The notes: generated by a model from the letters alone, not told the origin. Positions 15,556-23,207 are shown, numbered from the stretch's first letter. The stretch is DNA of 64,000 nucleotides from Candidatus Kurthia intestinigallinarum (GCF_003991225.1 NZ_JTFC01000031.1:62001-126000); one strand, 5' to 3'. Numbers and translations are program-made.

Positions 15556-16726
15556 CTTTCTCACCTCCCTTCTTGGCATTAATTTCAGCTGTATCTAATC
15601 GACGAATTGCTTTATCTCCACCTTCAATTGGTCCTAATGATAAAATTGAACGCCATTCATTTGGTGTAAGCGCTCCTCTATCTACCATTTGTACAAGGTT
15701 CATTTTTGTACTCATAGAAGCATATTGTAGACTTGCTGCTTCAAAAATAATTCTGTTGCCAAATCCGCGCTCTTTTCTCGTAAAGAGTCGTCGTGTATAC
15801 TCGTTAGCAAATTGCATCGCATCAGGCTCAATTTGTGCCTCGTAGTAAGCGTTCCATTCATCTTCGGTATAATTCGACTGTACAATTTTCTCATTCGTGT
15901 TAAAAAACGAATAAATACGTTTTGTCGTATTATCCACTTGCTTTTCATTAGGCACATACGCGTCATTTTTCACTTGTTGAAGATCATAACGAGTATCTGC
16001 AGCTGCGGCCCCTCCACTATTTCTATCAATCGATAAATAGTTTTCAGTGAACCGCTTCACTTCGTTCTCCATATCTTTCGGCTGTAAAATCGTTTTAAAC
16101 TTCATTAGCCATTTGATAGAAGCACTATTTTTAATTGCTTTTACAATCCCTTGATCAGCAGTTGAAACAATTTCTAATGAATCTTTCAACGCTTCTCCAG
16201 GATGTGTACCAAAAAAGTCATCTTCGTTAAAATCGTTTCTTAAATGGATAATGTCAGCATAAGGAACTGTCATTCGCTGTCCATTTAAAAATAAAAAGCG
16301 CAGAAATATTTCTCCGCTCGGCCCTTCTTTCAATTCGATACTTGCAGCAGGAATCGGATAAATTTCAAGTGGCCATCCCCGCTCATCTCTCTTAATATAT
16401 GCAAATGCATTATTGTTAAGCGCTAACTGAGTGGCCATCTTTTCTTGAAATACTTGTCCTGTCATTAATGGGTTAGGTTCTTCCAATAGGAATCGAATAT
16501 TTACATTTGGATTTACTTTAAATTCCTTGTCATTTTGCCTAATATGTTTTGCCGTAAGCTTCCCAATTGCTTTTACTTTTGGTCGAATAGCCGAACGAAT
16601 AATATCAGATCTATAAAGCTTTCCATCCCATTGAAAAAAGCCATCGCCAGCATCTTGAATCAATTTAAATTGATTACTCAAATGCGGTTCTGACTTTTTA
16701 CCAAACATTTTTTCAAATAGCCCCAT
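15503..16726 (-). CDS. Phage portal protein, HK97 family
   Basis: A 407-residue protein with AGGAGGTGA at the start. Family signatures include LYRSDIIRSAIRPKVKAIGKL, the LLEEPNPLMTGQVFQEKMATQLALNNNAFAYI segment, PYADIIHLRNDFNEDDFFG and a C-terminal acidic tail (AQFDDESSGDS). The portal forms the dodecameric vertex for DNA entry and for docking the terminase. It lies between terL and the protease, the standard HK97 order. Confidence 0.94.
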   Translation of the reverse strand: MGLFEKMFGKKSEPHLSNQFKLIQDAGDGFFQWDGKLYRSDIIRSAIRPKVKAIGKLTAKHIRQNDKEFKVNPNVNIRFLLEEPNPLMTGQVFQEKMATQLALNNNAFAYIKRDERGWPLEIYPIPAASIELKEGPSGEIFLRFLFLNGQRMTVPYADIIHLRNDFNEDDFFGTHPGEALKDSLEIVSTADQGIVKAIKNSASIKWLMKFKTILQPKDMENEVKRFTENYLSIDRNSGGAAAADTRYDLQQVKNDAYVPNEKQVDNTTKRIYSFFNTNEKIVQSNYTEDEWNAYYEAQIEPDAMQFANEYTRRLFTRKERGFGNRIIFEAASLQYASMSTKMNLVQMVDRGALTPNEWRSILSLGPIEGGDKAIRRLDTAEINAKKGGEKDGNNGEAQFDDESSGDS

Positions 16727-16736
16727 GATTCACCTC

Positions 16737-18425
16737 CTAAATCATCTGCAAATACTCAGCGTTTTTATCTTGCAAAATTGTATAAGCATTTAATAGTGCT
16801 GCGGTACCGTCAATACGTCGGCGCTGGTTCTTTGTCTTCGTCGGTTGGATATTTAAATTCTTATCCATTTCGATAGCTGTATTCGACAAACACCATTTGT
16901 CTATCGGATTGTTGTTGTAAACAATCGTATTGGCTTTTAAATCGGCTTTCAGGTTGTACATCGGTCCTGATAAGGTCTTTTTCCCTTGGTGAACAGGAAT
17001 CATTGCCTCAGAGCCAAAATGACCTTTCATATCTTCCACCCAATATTCTGCTGACCATGCATCATAGCCAATCCAAGGTAAATAAATGCCATGCTCATTG
17101 CGTTGCTCTAAATACCATTGCGTCACAAACTTTGGATGTACTTTATTGCCAGGTGTAACGCGCAACAAACCGCGCTCATGCCATAAATCATATGGAATAC
17201 GGTCTTCTTTTGCTCTCGCCTCAAGCAATTCCTCTGGCAACCAATACATTTGATTCACATAAATGTGCGGATCACCTTTCACCATAAAAATAACTTTAGC
17301 GGCAGTTAAATCTGTCGTCTTCGATAAGTCTGTACCGCCGATGCCGTATTTAGGCTTCAACTGCTGGACATCAAACGTATCTGTATTATTGAGTTCCTCA
17401 AATGTTAGCCACGCTTCGCTTGTCGTTTCCGGTACGTTAAAGTCTTTCGTGACAAGATTCTTTACTAGCATTGGATTAGACTTTGCTTTATTGACTTTAG
17501 TGCGCAGCGTATCGCGTCGTTTAATCGTATCAAGGCCGGGATTCGCTTTTTGCCATGCGTTTTCGTCCATCCATTCTTCACGTTTATCCAATTCATAAAT
17601 GATTGGTAAGAAACGTTCATCCTTGTAACCGTCTGGATCTGCTAAACCATTCAACAGCATAACTGCTTCATCGTATTTCATATCATAAACAGATTCTCGA
17701 ATGGTGCCAGCCGTTGTAATCATAAAAATAAGTGGCTGCTCCCTCGCTGAAGTACCATCGACGATAACGTCATACAAATTTTTATCTTTCCAAGCGTGAA
17801 TTTCGTCCATCAGCGCGCCATGAACGTTCAAGCCATCAAGTGTTTCACTATCGGAGCCAAGCGGTTTAAAAGTGGAATCATTAAAATCTGCTCTCAATTC
17901 TGAAACTAACGGCTTAATTCGTTTTCTAAGCGCTGGAGATTTATTTACCATTCGTTTAGCATCAGCCCAAACTAACTTTGCTTGGTCCTTCTTAGTAGCC
18001 ACAGCATAAACTTCTGCTCCCGGTTCACCATCAGCTGTTTGTAAATACAGCCCTAATCCAGATGCAATAGTCGACTTGCCATTTTTACGAGCAACGACTA
18101 ACAATACTTCTCGGTACTGCCTCGTTCCATCGATTTTATGAACAAACCCAAAAGAAGCCGCAATAAAAGCTTGTTGCCATCGTTCAAGTTCAATTGGCCG
18201 ACCTCCCCATTTACCTTTACTGTGCTTACAAAAGTTTTCAATAAACTCAATGGCATGGTTTGCTCTTTCAGCTCGGTACTCAAATTCCCCAATAGGCTCA
18301 TAAATTTTTTGTACTAAGTGCTTATAAATTTGCTTAACCTTTGTCCCTGCAACAATCTCGCCCGTTTCGATTTTGTTATAGTAATCAATAATAGGGTTAT
18401 AAGCAACTGGATAACGTTTAAGCAC
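16737..18425 (-). CDS. Terminase large subunit
   Basis: A 562-residue packaging motor. The ATPase has a deviant Walker A, VARKNGKST (residues 111-119), and Walker B GALMDEIHAW with D207-E208. Coupling motif: MITTAGT. The C-terminal nuclease carries GGTDLSKTTDLTA and GYDAWSAEY acidic clusters and ends with the conserved RRRIDGTAALLNAY. It belongs to the P27/HK97-associated TerL group. The start is GTG with no good ribosome site and overlaps terS by 8 bases, so translation is probably coupled. Confidence 0.95.
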   Translation of the reverse strand: MLKRYPVAYNPIIDYYNKIETGEIVAGTKVKQIYKHLVQKIYEPIGEFEYRAERANHAIEFIENFCKHSKGKWGGRPIELERWQQAFIAASFGFVHKIDGTRQYREVLLVVARKNGKSTIASGLGLYLQTADGEPGAEVYAVATKKDQAKLVWADAKRMVNKSPALRKRIKPLVSELRADFNDSTFKPLGSDSETLDGLNVHGALMDEIHAWKDKNLYDVIVDGTSAREQPLIFMITTAGTIRESVYDMKYDEAVMLLNGLADPDGYKDERFLPIIYELDKREEWMDENAWQKANPGLDTIKRRDTLRTKVNKAKSNPMLVKNLVTKDFNVPETTSEAWLTFEELNNTDTFDVQQLKPKYGIGGTDLSKTTDLTAAKVIFMVKGDPHIYVNQMYWLPEELLEARAKEDRIPYDLWHERGLLRVTPGNKVHPKFVTQWYLEQRNEHGIYLPWIGYDAWSAEYWVEDMKGHFGSEAMIPVHQGKKTLSGPMYNLKADLKANTIVYNNNPIDKWCLSNTAIEMDKNLNIQPTKTKNQRRRIDGTAALLNAYTILQDKNAEYLQMI

Positions 18426-18786
18426 GTCGATTCACAAAATCATCAAAGCCATCACTTTCAACTTTCTTCGCCACTTCTTTTGGAAGCAAGTCTGTAAGCT
18501 GCTTAATGATAGATTGATAATTTTTGTTCATTTGCTGATACTGGCGAGCAACGGGACGCTCTCTTTCATATGGTTCTTGATCACCTTGCCTAAACATTTC
18601 TACAAAACCATTGGCATCTAAATCTACTTCCATATCTTCAAGGCTCGCTCTCATAAAAGCAGCACGTCGAATAAGACCATCCGCTACTGCTAATTTATCT
18701 TTTTGAATCTCCTTATAATTCCGCTTCAAGCGACGTTCCTCTTTGATAATTCGTTCTGCTTTTGTTAATTCTCTTTTCTTCGGCAC
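18418..18786 (-). CDS. Terminase small subunit, P27 family
   Basis: A 122-residue protein starting at GTG 18,786, chosen because GAAGGTGA lies 5 bases upstream; the frame is open 11 codons further through a GC-rich stretch that looks non-coding. Features: basic N-terminus (PKKRELTKAERIIKEERRLKRNY), helix LIRRAAFMRASLEDMEVDL, and RPVARQYQQMNKNYQSIIKQLTDLLP, a common P27 C-terminal helix. It recognises the packaging site for TerL. The place directly before terL agrees. Confidence 0.88.
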   Translation of the reverse strand: MPKKRELTKAERIIKEERRLKRNYKEIQKDKLAVADGLIRRAAFMRASLEDMEVDLDANGFVEMFRQGDQEPYERERPVARQYQQMNKNYQSIIKQLTDLLPKEVAKKVESDGFDDFVNRRA

Positions 18787-18799
18787 AAAATCACCTTCT

Positions 18800-18875
18800 T
18801 TCTTGGGGAGGGGGGTCACGCGCGAAACCCATGTATCACGTGAGCCTCCCCTCTCGGTCCCACGTTTGTAGGTTT
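18800..18875. other. Candidate cos / packaging site region
   Basis: A short GC-rich island in AT-rich phage DNA lies between the HNH/small gene pair and terS. It contains GGGGAGG (18,805-18,811) and its exact inverse CCTCCCC (18,845-18,851), and a central CACGTG palindrome. HNH-assisted cos phages of the HK97 group carry cos at this place. The cleavage position cannot be read from sequence alone. Confidence 0.45.
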
Positions 18876-18884
18876 TTAAATTTT

Positions 18885-19121
18885 TTATAGGGGGGCTATT
18901 TCATTTGAAAAATCCTCAATAAATTTAGTAAATACTTTTTTAGACAATTCAATTGTCGCTTCACGCATCTGCTTTGGCGAAAACTCGTCTTGGATAGTGT
19001 CAAAGCAATGATGAAGATAATACACTTGCCCTTGCGTTAAATCACACTGCTGTTCGAGTTCTGGGAACGATGCTATTAATACGCTAGCCATTACTGCATT
19101 TTGTAGACTATCGAGTTCCAT
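18885..19121 (-). CDS. Small phage protein, unknown function
   Basis: A 78-residue acidic helical protein (MELDSLQNAVMASVLIASFPELEQQCDLTQGQVYYLHHCFDTIQDEF) with AGGTAGGTGAAATAG before the ATG. It overlaps the HNH gene by 14 bases and precedes the candidate cos site and terS. No family is recognised. The overlap and the good ribosome site argue that it is a real gene. Confidence 0.7.
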   Translation of the reverse strand: MELDSLQNAVMASVLIASFPELEQQCDLTQGQVYYLHHCFDTIQDEFSPKQMREATIELSKKVFTKFIEDFSNEIAPL

Positions 19122-19428
19122 CTATTTCACCTACCTCAATCAAGTTTCCTTCTTCATCGAATGCTACACCCTGACGAACTGGACTATATTTCTCATGGTG
19201 CTCTTGGTTGTGACACGTTTGGCATAGATACTCTAGGTTCGCATGATTCAATGTAATCTCTGGATCATGTATGTTCCTACTGTCGATATGTATCTTGTGA
19301 TGCACAATCTTGCCAGGCTCTTTGCACCGTTCACATAAGCCATGCACTTGTATAATATAAGCAGCACGACACTTACGCCACGCCGCACTCTTATATAACT
19401 TCTTAGCTTCAAGTGTATGCTCTAGCAT
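19108..19428 (-). CDS. HNH endonuclease
   Basis: A 106-residue protein; ATG 19,428 is chosen because GGAGTG lies 6 bases upstream (a GTG lies 3 codons earlier). The HNH fold is clear: CERC, then IVHHKIHI (first His pair), NHANLEYLCQTCHNQEHH (Asn, second Cys pair and final His). Phage HNH proteins beside terminase genes assist cos cleavage by TerL in HK97-type phages. It is the first gene of the late packaging operon. Confidence 0.92.
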   Translation of the reverse strand: MLEHTLEAKKLYKSAAWRKCRAAYIIQVHGLCERCKEPGKIVHHKIHIDSRNIHDPEITLNHANLEYLCQTCHNQEHHEKYSPVRQGVAFDEEGNLIEVGEIDGTR

Positions 19429-19727
19429 AATCTTCACTCCATAACGCTAAATAACAACGTATTATGAATGTAATAACGCTGTATTTGTATTCTTTTACGT
19501 ATTAAATTAAATAAACCTTTCACTAATAGTAGGCACGTGGGATTATTTCATGCGTGAATGTAACATATCTTAGTGAGTGTTACATCAATCAACATGGCTC
19601 AAACCGTTGGTAAATCAGCATTCTTAAATTTTTTTATTTTGAATGTACAAGTATCTAAATTATGTAACGTTCAACATAGTAAAAATAATAACAGTTGTTG
19701 ATATACCAACAACCACAGCACTTTTAA
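19429..19727 (-). promoter_or_regulatory. Late-operon leader: candidate late promoter and activator site
   Basis: About 290 AT-rich bases without a gene separate the regulatory genes from the late operon. The most regular element is a perfect inverted repeat, ATGTAACA (19,558-19,565) and TGTTACAT (19,578-19,585), spaced by 12 bases. TGTAAC-like half sites recur nearby (for example around 19,660). No strong sigma-A promoter is visible, which fits activator-dependent late transcription by the Xpf-like protein encoded at 20,300. The link to that protein is inference. Confidence 0.5.
19691..19712 (-). terminator. Terminator after the tyrosine recombinase gene
   Basis: On the minus strand GTTGTTG and CAACAAC form a 7-bp stem with a short AT loop, followed by TGTTATTATTTTTA. 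It lies about 16 bases beyond the recombinase stop at 19,728, and would separate the regulatory operon from the late operon. Confidence 0.55.
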
Positions 19728-20303
19728 TTATTTAGTTTTTCTCCGTCTGAATAGATTGTTCACAACAGCCTCTACTTTCTCTTGCTCTACACCTATGTAA
19801 CGCAACGTATCTGCTTGATGTGCATGGCCAAACAATGCTTGTAATGTCGCCACATCATTAGTCTGTTTATAGAAATGATAAGCAAATGTTTTACGCATCG
19901 TGTGTGTACCGATATCGCCCGTATAACCTATTGCCTGTGCTGTCTCTCGCATAATACGATATGCTTGCACACGACTAATCGGCTTCTGGCCACCCGTCGC
20001 CGTTTTCTTCCGGCTGCGTAACAAATAGTCATGCGGTTTCATATTCTTCGTATATTCTTTTAGTGCTCGACGTAATTCATCACTAATGATCATTTGCTTA
20101 TACTTGCCAGTCTTCTTCTCATAAATTTTAATGGCCATCTTATTACGCACATCTCTGACACGCAGCTCTAGCACATCCGAAATACGCAGTCCTAAATTAA
20201 TCCCTAACATGAACATAATGAAATTTCTTTTATTCGTTTCATCCAAATAATCCATAAATTCTTGTACTTGATCCATATCACGAATTGGTTGTACATATCT
20301 CAT
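19728..20303 (-). CDS. Short tyrosine recombinase (catalytic domain only)
   Basis: A 191-residue protein with the full active-site set: R40 (GLRISD), K67 in the beta-hairpin (EKKTGK), H134 and R137 (HTMRK), H160 (GHAH) and Y169 (RYIGV). It lacks most of the N-terminal core-binding domain found in ordinary integrases, being less than half the length of the main integrase at 33,046. It lies between the late activator and the packaging genes, with a 4-base ATGA overlap to the activator. Similar short recombinases are frequent in this place in Firmicute phages; their task, perhaps dimer or concatemer resolution, is not established. Confidence 0.88.
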   Translation of the reverse strand: MRYVQPIRDMDQVQEFMDYLDETNKRNFIMFMLGINLGLRISDVLELRVRDVRNKMAIKIYEKKTGKYKQMIISDELRRALKEYTKNMKPHDYLLRSRKKTATGGQKPISRVQAYRIMRETAQAIGYTGDIGTHTMRKTFAYHFYKQTNDVATLQALFGHAHQADTLRYIGVEQEKVEAVVNNLFRRRKTK

Positions 20304-20830
20304 ACCATTACCCAGCCTTCCTTACGAATTTTACGTTTACAACGCGCAATTACTACTTTCACATCATCTCTTGTAATGCCCAGCATCTTAGCGATTTCAT
20401 ACTGCGATATTGCATTAGCGCTCATTTCAAAAATTTCACGTTCCTGTTTATTCAGTACTTTCACAATTTGTTTCATCAATTGTGCCTTCATCGCTTCACG
20501 CTCTAATTCTTCATCCGTCTTTTCAAATTCCGTTGGTGCTGCATCTCCATTTAACTGAATCCAATAAGGTTCAACAGGTGTTTCGCGTTTATAACCGGAT
20601 TGTCTTTCGATTCCTCTGCGAACACTTGGCTCATGTCCTTTTTTCAACCAATCAATACAATAGCGTAGATCAGTGACTGCCCCACGAATAATTGCTACAT
20701 CACTTTTTAAGCAACTGGCCATTTCTATATCATTTTGCTTGTCTGCCAATTGCTGCTGATATTCTTTCGTACGTATCAATTCCTCGGTATATTTTAGTGT
20801 GTACTCGTATTGCTTTAATAAACTATTCAT
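20300..20830 (-). CDS. Xpf-like late transcription activator (sigma-70 region 4-like)
   Basis: A 176-residue protein with AAAGGAGATGACGGA before its ATG. The N-terminal helical part (LLKQYEYTLKYTEELIRTKEYQQQLAD, IRGAVTDLRYCIDWLKKGHEPSVRRGIERQ) is typical of the PBSX Xpf / phage positive-control family. The C-terminus is a sigma region-4 helix-turn-helix: LNKQEREIFEMSANAISQYEIAKMLGITRDDVKVVIARCKRKIRK. It probably turns on the late operon from the leader at 19,429-19,727. An XtrA-like gene lies upstream, as in PBSX, but a cassette has been inserted between them here. Confidence 0.85.
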   Translation of the reverse strand: MNSLLKQYEYTLKYTEELIRTKEYQQQLADKQNDIEMASCLKSDVAIIRGAVTDLRYCIDWLKKGHEPSVRRGIERQSGYKRETPVEPYWIQLNGDAAPTEFEKTDEELEREAMKAQLMKQIVKVLNKQEREIFEMSANAISQYEIAKMLGITRDDVKVVIARCKRKIRKEGWVMV

Positions 20831-20854
20831 TCCGTCATCTCCTTTTGGACAAAT

Positions 20855-20912
20855 AAAAAAGAGGACAACAAATGAAAGCAGCGTTTGCTACTAACATTTG
20901 TTATCCTCCAGA
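20855..20912 (-). terminator. Long terminator/attenuator hairpin upstream of the late activator
   Basis: GAGGACAACAAATG (20,861-20,874) pairs with CATTTGTTATCCTC (20,895-20,908) with one mismatch, with an inner AGCA/TGCT stem. On the minus strand it is followed by TCTTTTTTATTTG. It lies 90 bases after the XRE-ImmA stop and 20 bases before the activator ribosome site. It can end the cassette transcript and could also attenuate the activator transcript that starts at the promoter near 20,960. Confidence 0.75.
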
Positions 20913-20949
20913 GGGCTGGTGGGACTAAAACTATTCATGATTTATTAAC

Positions 20950-20985
20950 TCAATTATACAATATTCTTCGAATAAAGAGTTTTGA
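20950..20985 (-). promoter_or_regulatory. Candidate promoter with internal palindrome for the late activator
   Basis: A perfect TATAAT lies at 20,956-20,961 (minus strand), preceded by TTG. A palindrome TATTC-GAA-GAATA occupies 20,964-20,976, exactly where a regulator would block polymerase between -35 and -10. The -35 is poor (ACTCTT). The site lies between the XRE-ImmA stop (21,000) and the hairpin. Confidence 0.5.
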
Positions 20986-20999
20986 TTTAGCTATTTAAT

Positions 21000-22160
21000 T
21001 TACCTAAAGGTTAATGCTCTACCTTCATTTACAACTCTTTCTTCAAAATAATTCTTAGGCAATCTTGTAAGGTTTTGTATATCCTCTTTATTTAATTTCA
21101 ACTCTTCACATAAATATTTTTTTGATTTGACATCATGATTGATAATTAATTCAATCGCATCTTTTAACATTTTTGCTTCTTCTTTTTCCAATTCATCATC
21201 TAATGGCTCTACTAATTTCCAACCATTTTTAGCTATAGACTTCCAAAGATAACTTGCTTGGTAATCCGTTATTAAATTCAGCTCTTTAGAACGATAAACC
21301 ATAGATTGAATCGAAACATGCCAACGTTTTTTCAAAATCTTATAGTAATCTAAAGTATGTGAAATTAATTCTTCTGAAAAAGCTGGTGCAGGCAATAAAA
21401 ATGCTGATGCAAAATAATTTGCTTCTATTTCGATGCGTTTATAAATATCTTTCTTATTAAAATCTTCTTTGGAAAGATGATAATGTAACAAATAATGCCC
21501 TAATTCATGAGCAAGGGTAAACTTAATTCTAGATGGGCTTGATAATGCACTTCCTATCATGATAAACAATCTATTGTCATCCCAACTAGAACAAGCATCT
21601 ATTAAACCATCATTTGAGTTATCCATACTAACAATAATCCCTTTTTGTTCAAACAAACGTGTCAAATTTGTTATAGGACCATTCGTTAATCCCCAATCAA
21701 CTCTTAAATCTAATGCTAATTTTTCAATCTCCTCAAAATCTGTTGGTGTAAAAATTGTTGATTTTTTCTTTTCTATTCGAGGAAGTTTAGATTCCGGGAA
21801 TTCGATTATAGTATTTAAATAATTAAATATCTCTTCTACCCAACCAATTCTCACTTGATGAATCTTTTTCAACTTGACTGTCGTATTCGCTTTACTTCGG
21901 AAAAATACAGGTATTTCCGCATCTATTACCGGCTTTTCTGAATAAAAATAGTTAATTGGAATTTTTAATATTCTAACTAAATTAAACAGTACATTAGATG
22001 GTGGTATAGCTTTATTATTTTCATATTTTGAAAGTGTTTGATGATTATTCAAACCTAACTCTGTTGTTAATTCTCTAATAGTTAGTCCTCTAGATTCTCG
22101 TGCCTCTTTTAATTTAGATCCCTGAAATTGAAATTTCAAATCTTTTTTTATGCTATCCAT
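21000..22160 (-). CDS. XRE helix-turn-helix / ImmA-IrrE metallopeptidase fusion
   Basis: A 386-residue protein starting at ATG 22,160, with AAGGAGTG upstream (the open frame goes 18 codons further). Residues 14-75 form an XRE DNA-binding domain (LKEARESRGLTIRELTTELGLNNHQTLSKYENN). Residues about 135-300 are an IrrE/ImmA zinc peptidase with H218-ELGH-222 and a distal glutamate in RIEIEANYFASAFLLP. The C-terminal 80 residues are helical. This is the COG2856 architecture, in which the protease and repressor are one protein, often the antitoxin-like half of two-gene modules. A separate partner gene precedes it by 22 bases. It is distinct from the stand-alone ImmA at 32,494. Confidence 0.88.
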   Translation of the reverse strand: MDSIKKDLKFQFQGSKLKEARESRGLTIRELTTELGLNNHQTLSKYENNKAIPPSNVLFNLVRILKIPINYFYSEKPVIDAEIPVFFRSKANTTVKLKKIHQVRIGWVEEIFNYLNTIIEFPESKLPRIEKKKSTIFTPTDFEEIEKLALDLRVDWGLTNGPITNLTRLFEQKGIIVSMDNSNDGLIDACSSWDDNRLFIMIGSALSSPSRIKFTLAHELGHYLLHYHLSKEDFNKKDIYKRIEIEANYFASAFLLPAPAFSEELISHTLDYYKILKKRWHVSIQSMVYRSKELNLITDYQASYLWKSIAKNGWKLVEPLDDELEKEEAKMLKDAIELIINHDVKSKKYLCEELKLNKEDIQNLTRLPKNYFEERVVNEGRALTFR

Positions 22161-22182
22161 ATATAGGCACTCCTTAAAAACT

Positions 22183-22830
22183 TTAATCTTCCGCGGCCAT
22201 TTGCTGATGCACAAGCTCTTTGAATTTAACTAAAGTTTCGTCCGAGAATACATTCTCTGGTTCTTTATTTTGCAAGTCTATTACTCGAGGTAATTTTAGA
22301 AGGTCAATTTTATCAAACCATTTCCCTTTTCCATTAGGAATGCCTAAATTCAAAAAACTTAGCTCATCAGCATCAATTTTATATGTAAGTTCTAAATACT
22401 GCTTTTCTTCACGAACTTCATCTTCTTCAAAAGTCATATATAATTGATGGCTTTTTTGCAAAATCTCTCTAAATATCGCTGATTCAGAAGTGGCATGCGT
22501 ACTTTTAGAACTATTTATTGTAATAATAGTATTTCGAGTTTTCAATTCAATGTGATAGTCACTTCGTGTTTTGTTTGGAACTATTGCAGCTTCAAAATCT
22601 GATAATGTTCCACTTTTTACTGCTTCGTACAAAACAAATTGAATCGCAATTCTATATAAATAGCCTTGGTGTTTTTTACCTAACCACCAGTTGAAAAAAG
22701 ATACATCTTTTACAGCTTCTTTAACAAGATCCTTCGCTTGTTCAACACAAGTTACTATTTTAGATTTATTTTTCAAATTGATTTCAGCATCAATAAATTT
22801 TTTAAAATTCATAGGTTCTTTAATTAGCAC
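22183..22830 (-). CDS. Partner protein of the XRE-ImmA cassette, unknown function
   Basis: A 215-residue protein. GTG 22,830 is preferred because AAGGTGG lies 7 bases before it; the ATG two codons upstream is almost on top of that site. No family is recognised. The centre (residues about 85-125) reads SDFEAAIVPNKTRSDYHIELKTRNTIITINSSKS, with an acidic residue followed by E-L-K on a predicted strand, weakly like a PD-(D/E)XK nuclease core. Trp/aromatic helix FFNWWLGKKHQGYLYRI precedes it. The strong own promoter, tight spacing to XRE-ImmA and shared terminator suggest an effector/regulator pair. Confidence 0.65.
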   Translation of the reverse strand: MLIKEPMNFKKFIDAEINLKNKSKIVTCVEQAKDLVKEAVKDVSFFNWWLGKKHQGYLYRIAIQFVLYEAVKSGTLSDFEAAIVPNKTRSDYHIELKTRNTIITINSSKSTHATSESAIFREILQKSHQLYMTFEEDEVREEKQYLELTYKIDADELSFLNLGIPNGKGKWFDKIDLLKLPRVIDLQNKEPENVFSDETLVKFKELVHQQMAAED

Positions 22831-22860
22831 AAGCATACCACCTTTTCATTTTGTGCACTA

Positions 22861-22889
22861 ATTTTACCCAAAAATCACTCTTTTGGCAA
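22861..22889 (-). promoter_or_regulatory. Sigma-A promoter of the XRE-ImmA cassette
   Basis: Minus-strand TTGCCA (22,884-22,889), 17-base spacer, TAAAAT (22,861-22,866). Just downstream, TTAGTGCACAA and TTGTGCTAA form an imperfect inverted repeat between the -10 box and the early codons, a likely autoregulatory operator. Confidence 0.75.
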
Positions 22890-22896
22890 CCTTTTA

Positions 22897-23094
22897 TTAA
22901 AACTCTTCTCCTTCATTCCATCTAATTCGTTTCACTTTACCCCCATGTGTCACAATGTTTGTCTCCGCAAAAGCCGGTAATTCACTTAATTTGGCCTTAC
23001 CATCACTTATGACAATTACACATGTTGGTGGTAATTTCATTATATCTAGTAGCAGGTTATTAGAACTATCTAATTGTACTTCTTGTAGTCTCAT
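22897..23094 (-). CDS. XtrA-like phage protein
   Basis: A 65-residue protein starting at ATG 23,094 behind AGGAG. The core TCVIVISDGKAKLSELPAFAETNIVTHGGKVKRIRWNEGEEF resembles the PBSX XtrA family, which is encoded just before xpf in PBSX. Here it lies upstream of the inserted XRE-ImmA cassette and the Xpf-like gene, matching that order. The function of XtrA is unknown. Confidence 0.65.
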   Translation of the reverse strand: MRLQEVQLDSSNNLLLDIMKLPPTCVIVISDGKAKLSELPAFAETNIVTHGGKVKRIRWNEGEEF

Positions 23095-23105
23095 ATTCTT
23101 TTCTC

Positions 23106-23138
23106 CTATGCTATAATAGTTGTGGGTATATAGCATAG
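23106..23138 (-). promoter_or_regulatory. Perfect 10-bp inverted repeat in the XtrA-like gene leader
   Basis: CTATGCTATA (23,106-23,115) and TATAGCATAG (23,129-23,138) are exact inverses separated by 13 bases. The minus-strand 3' arm ends inside the AGGAG ribosome site, so the element may be a DNA operator or an mRNA hairpin controlling translation. Confidence 0.55.
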
Positions 23139-23148
23139 TAACGCACAA

Positions 23149-23204
23149 AAGAAGTGGCGGCTACCACTTCTTAGGCCTGGCATCAGACTTTATTGTTTGA
23201 TGCC
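23149..23204 (-). terminator. Double hairpin between early small genes and XtrA-like gene
   Basis: AAGAAGTGG (23,149-23,157) and CCACTTCTT (23,164-23,172) form a perfect 9-bp stem; on the minus strand CTTCTTTTG follows. A second stem, GGCATCA/TGATGCC (23,179-23,204), adjoins it and has a T-run only on the plus strand. The pair lies directly after the stop at 23,208. Confidence 0.6.
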
Positions 23205-23207
23205 TTT

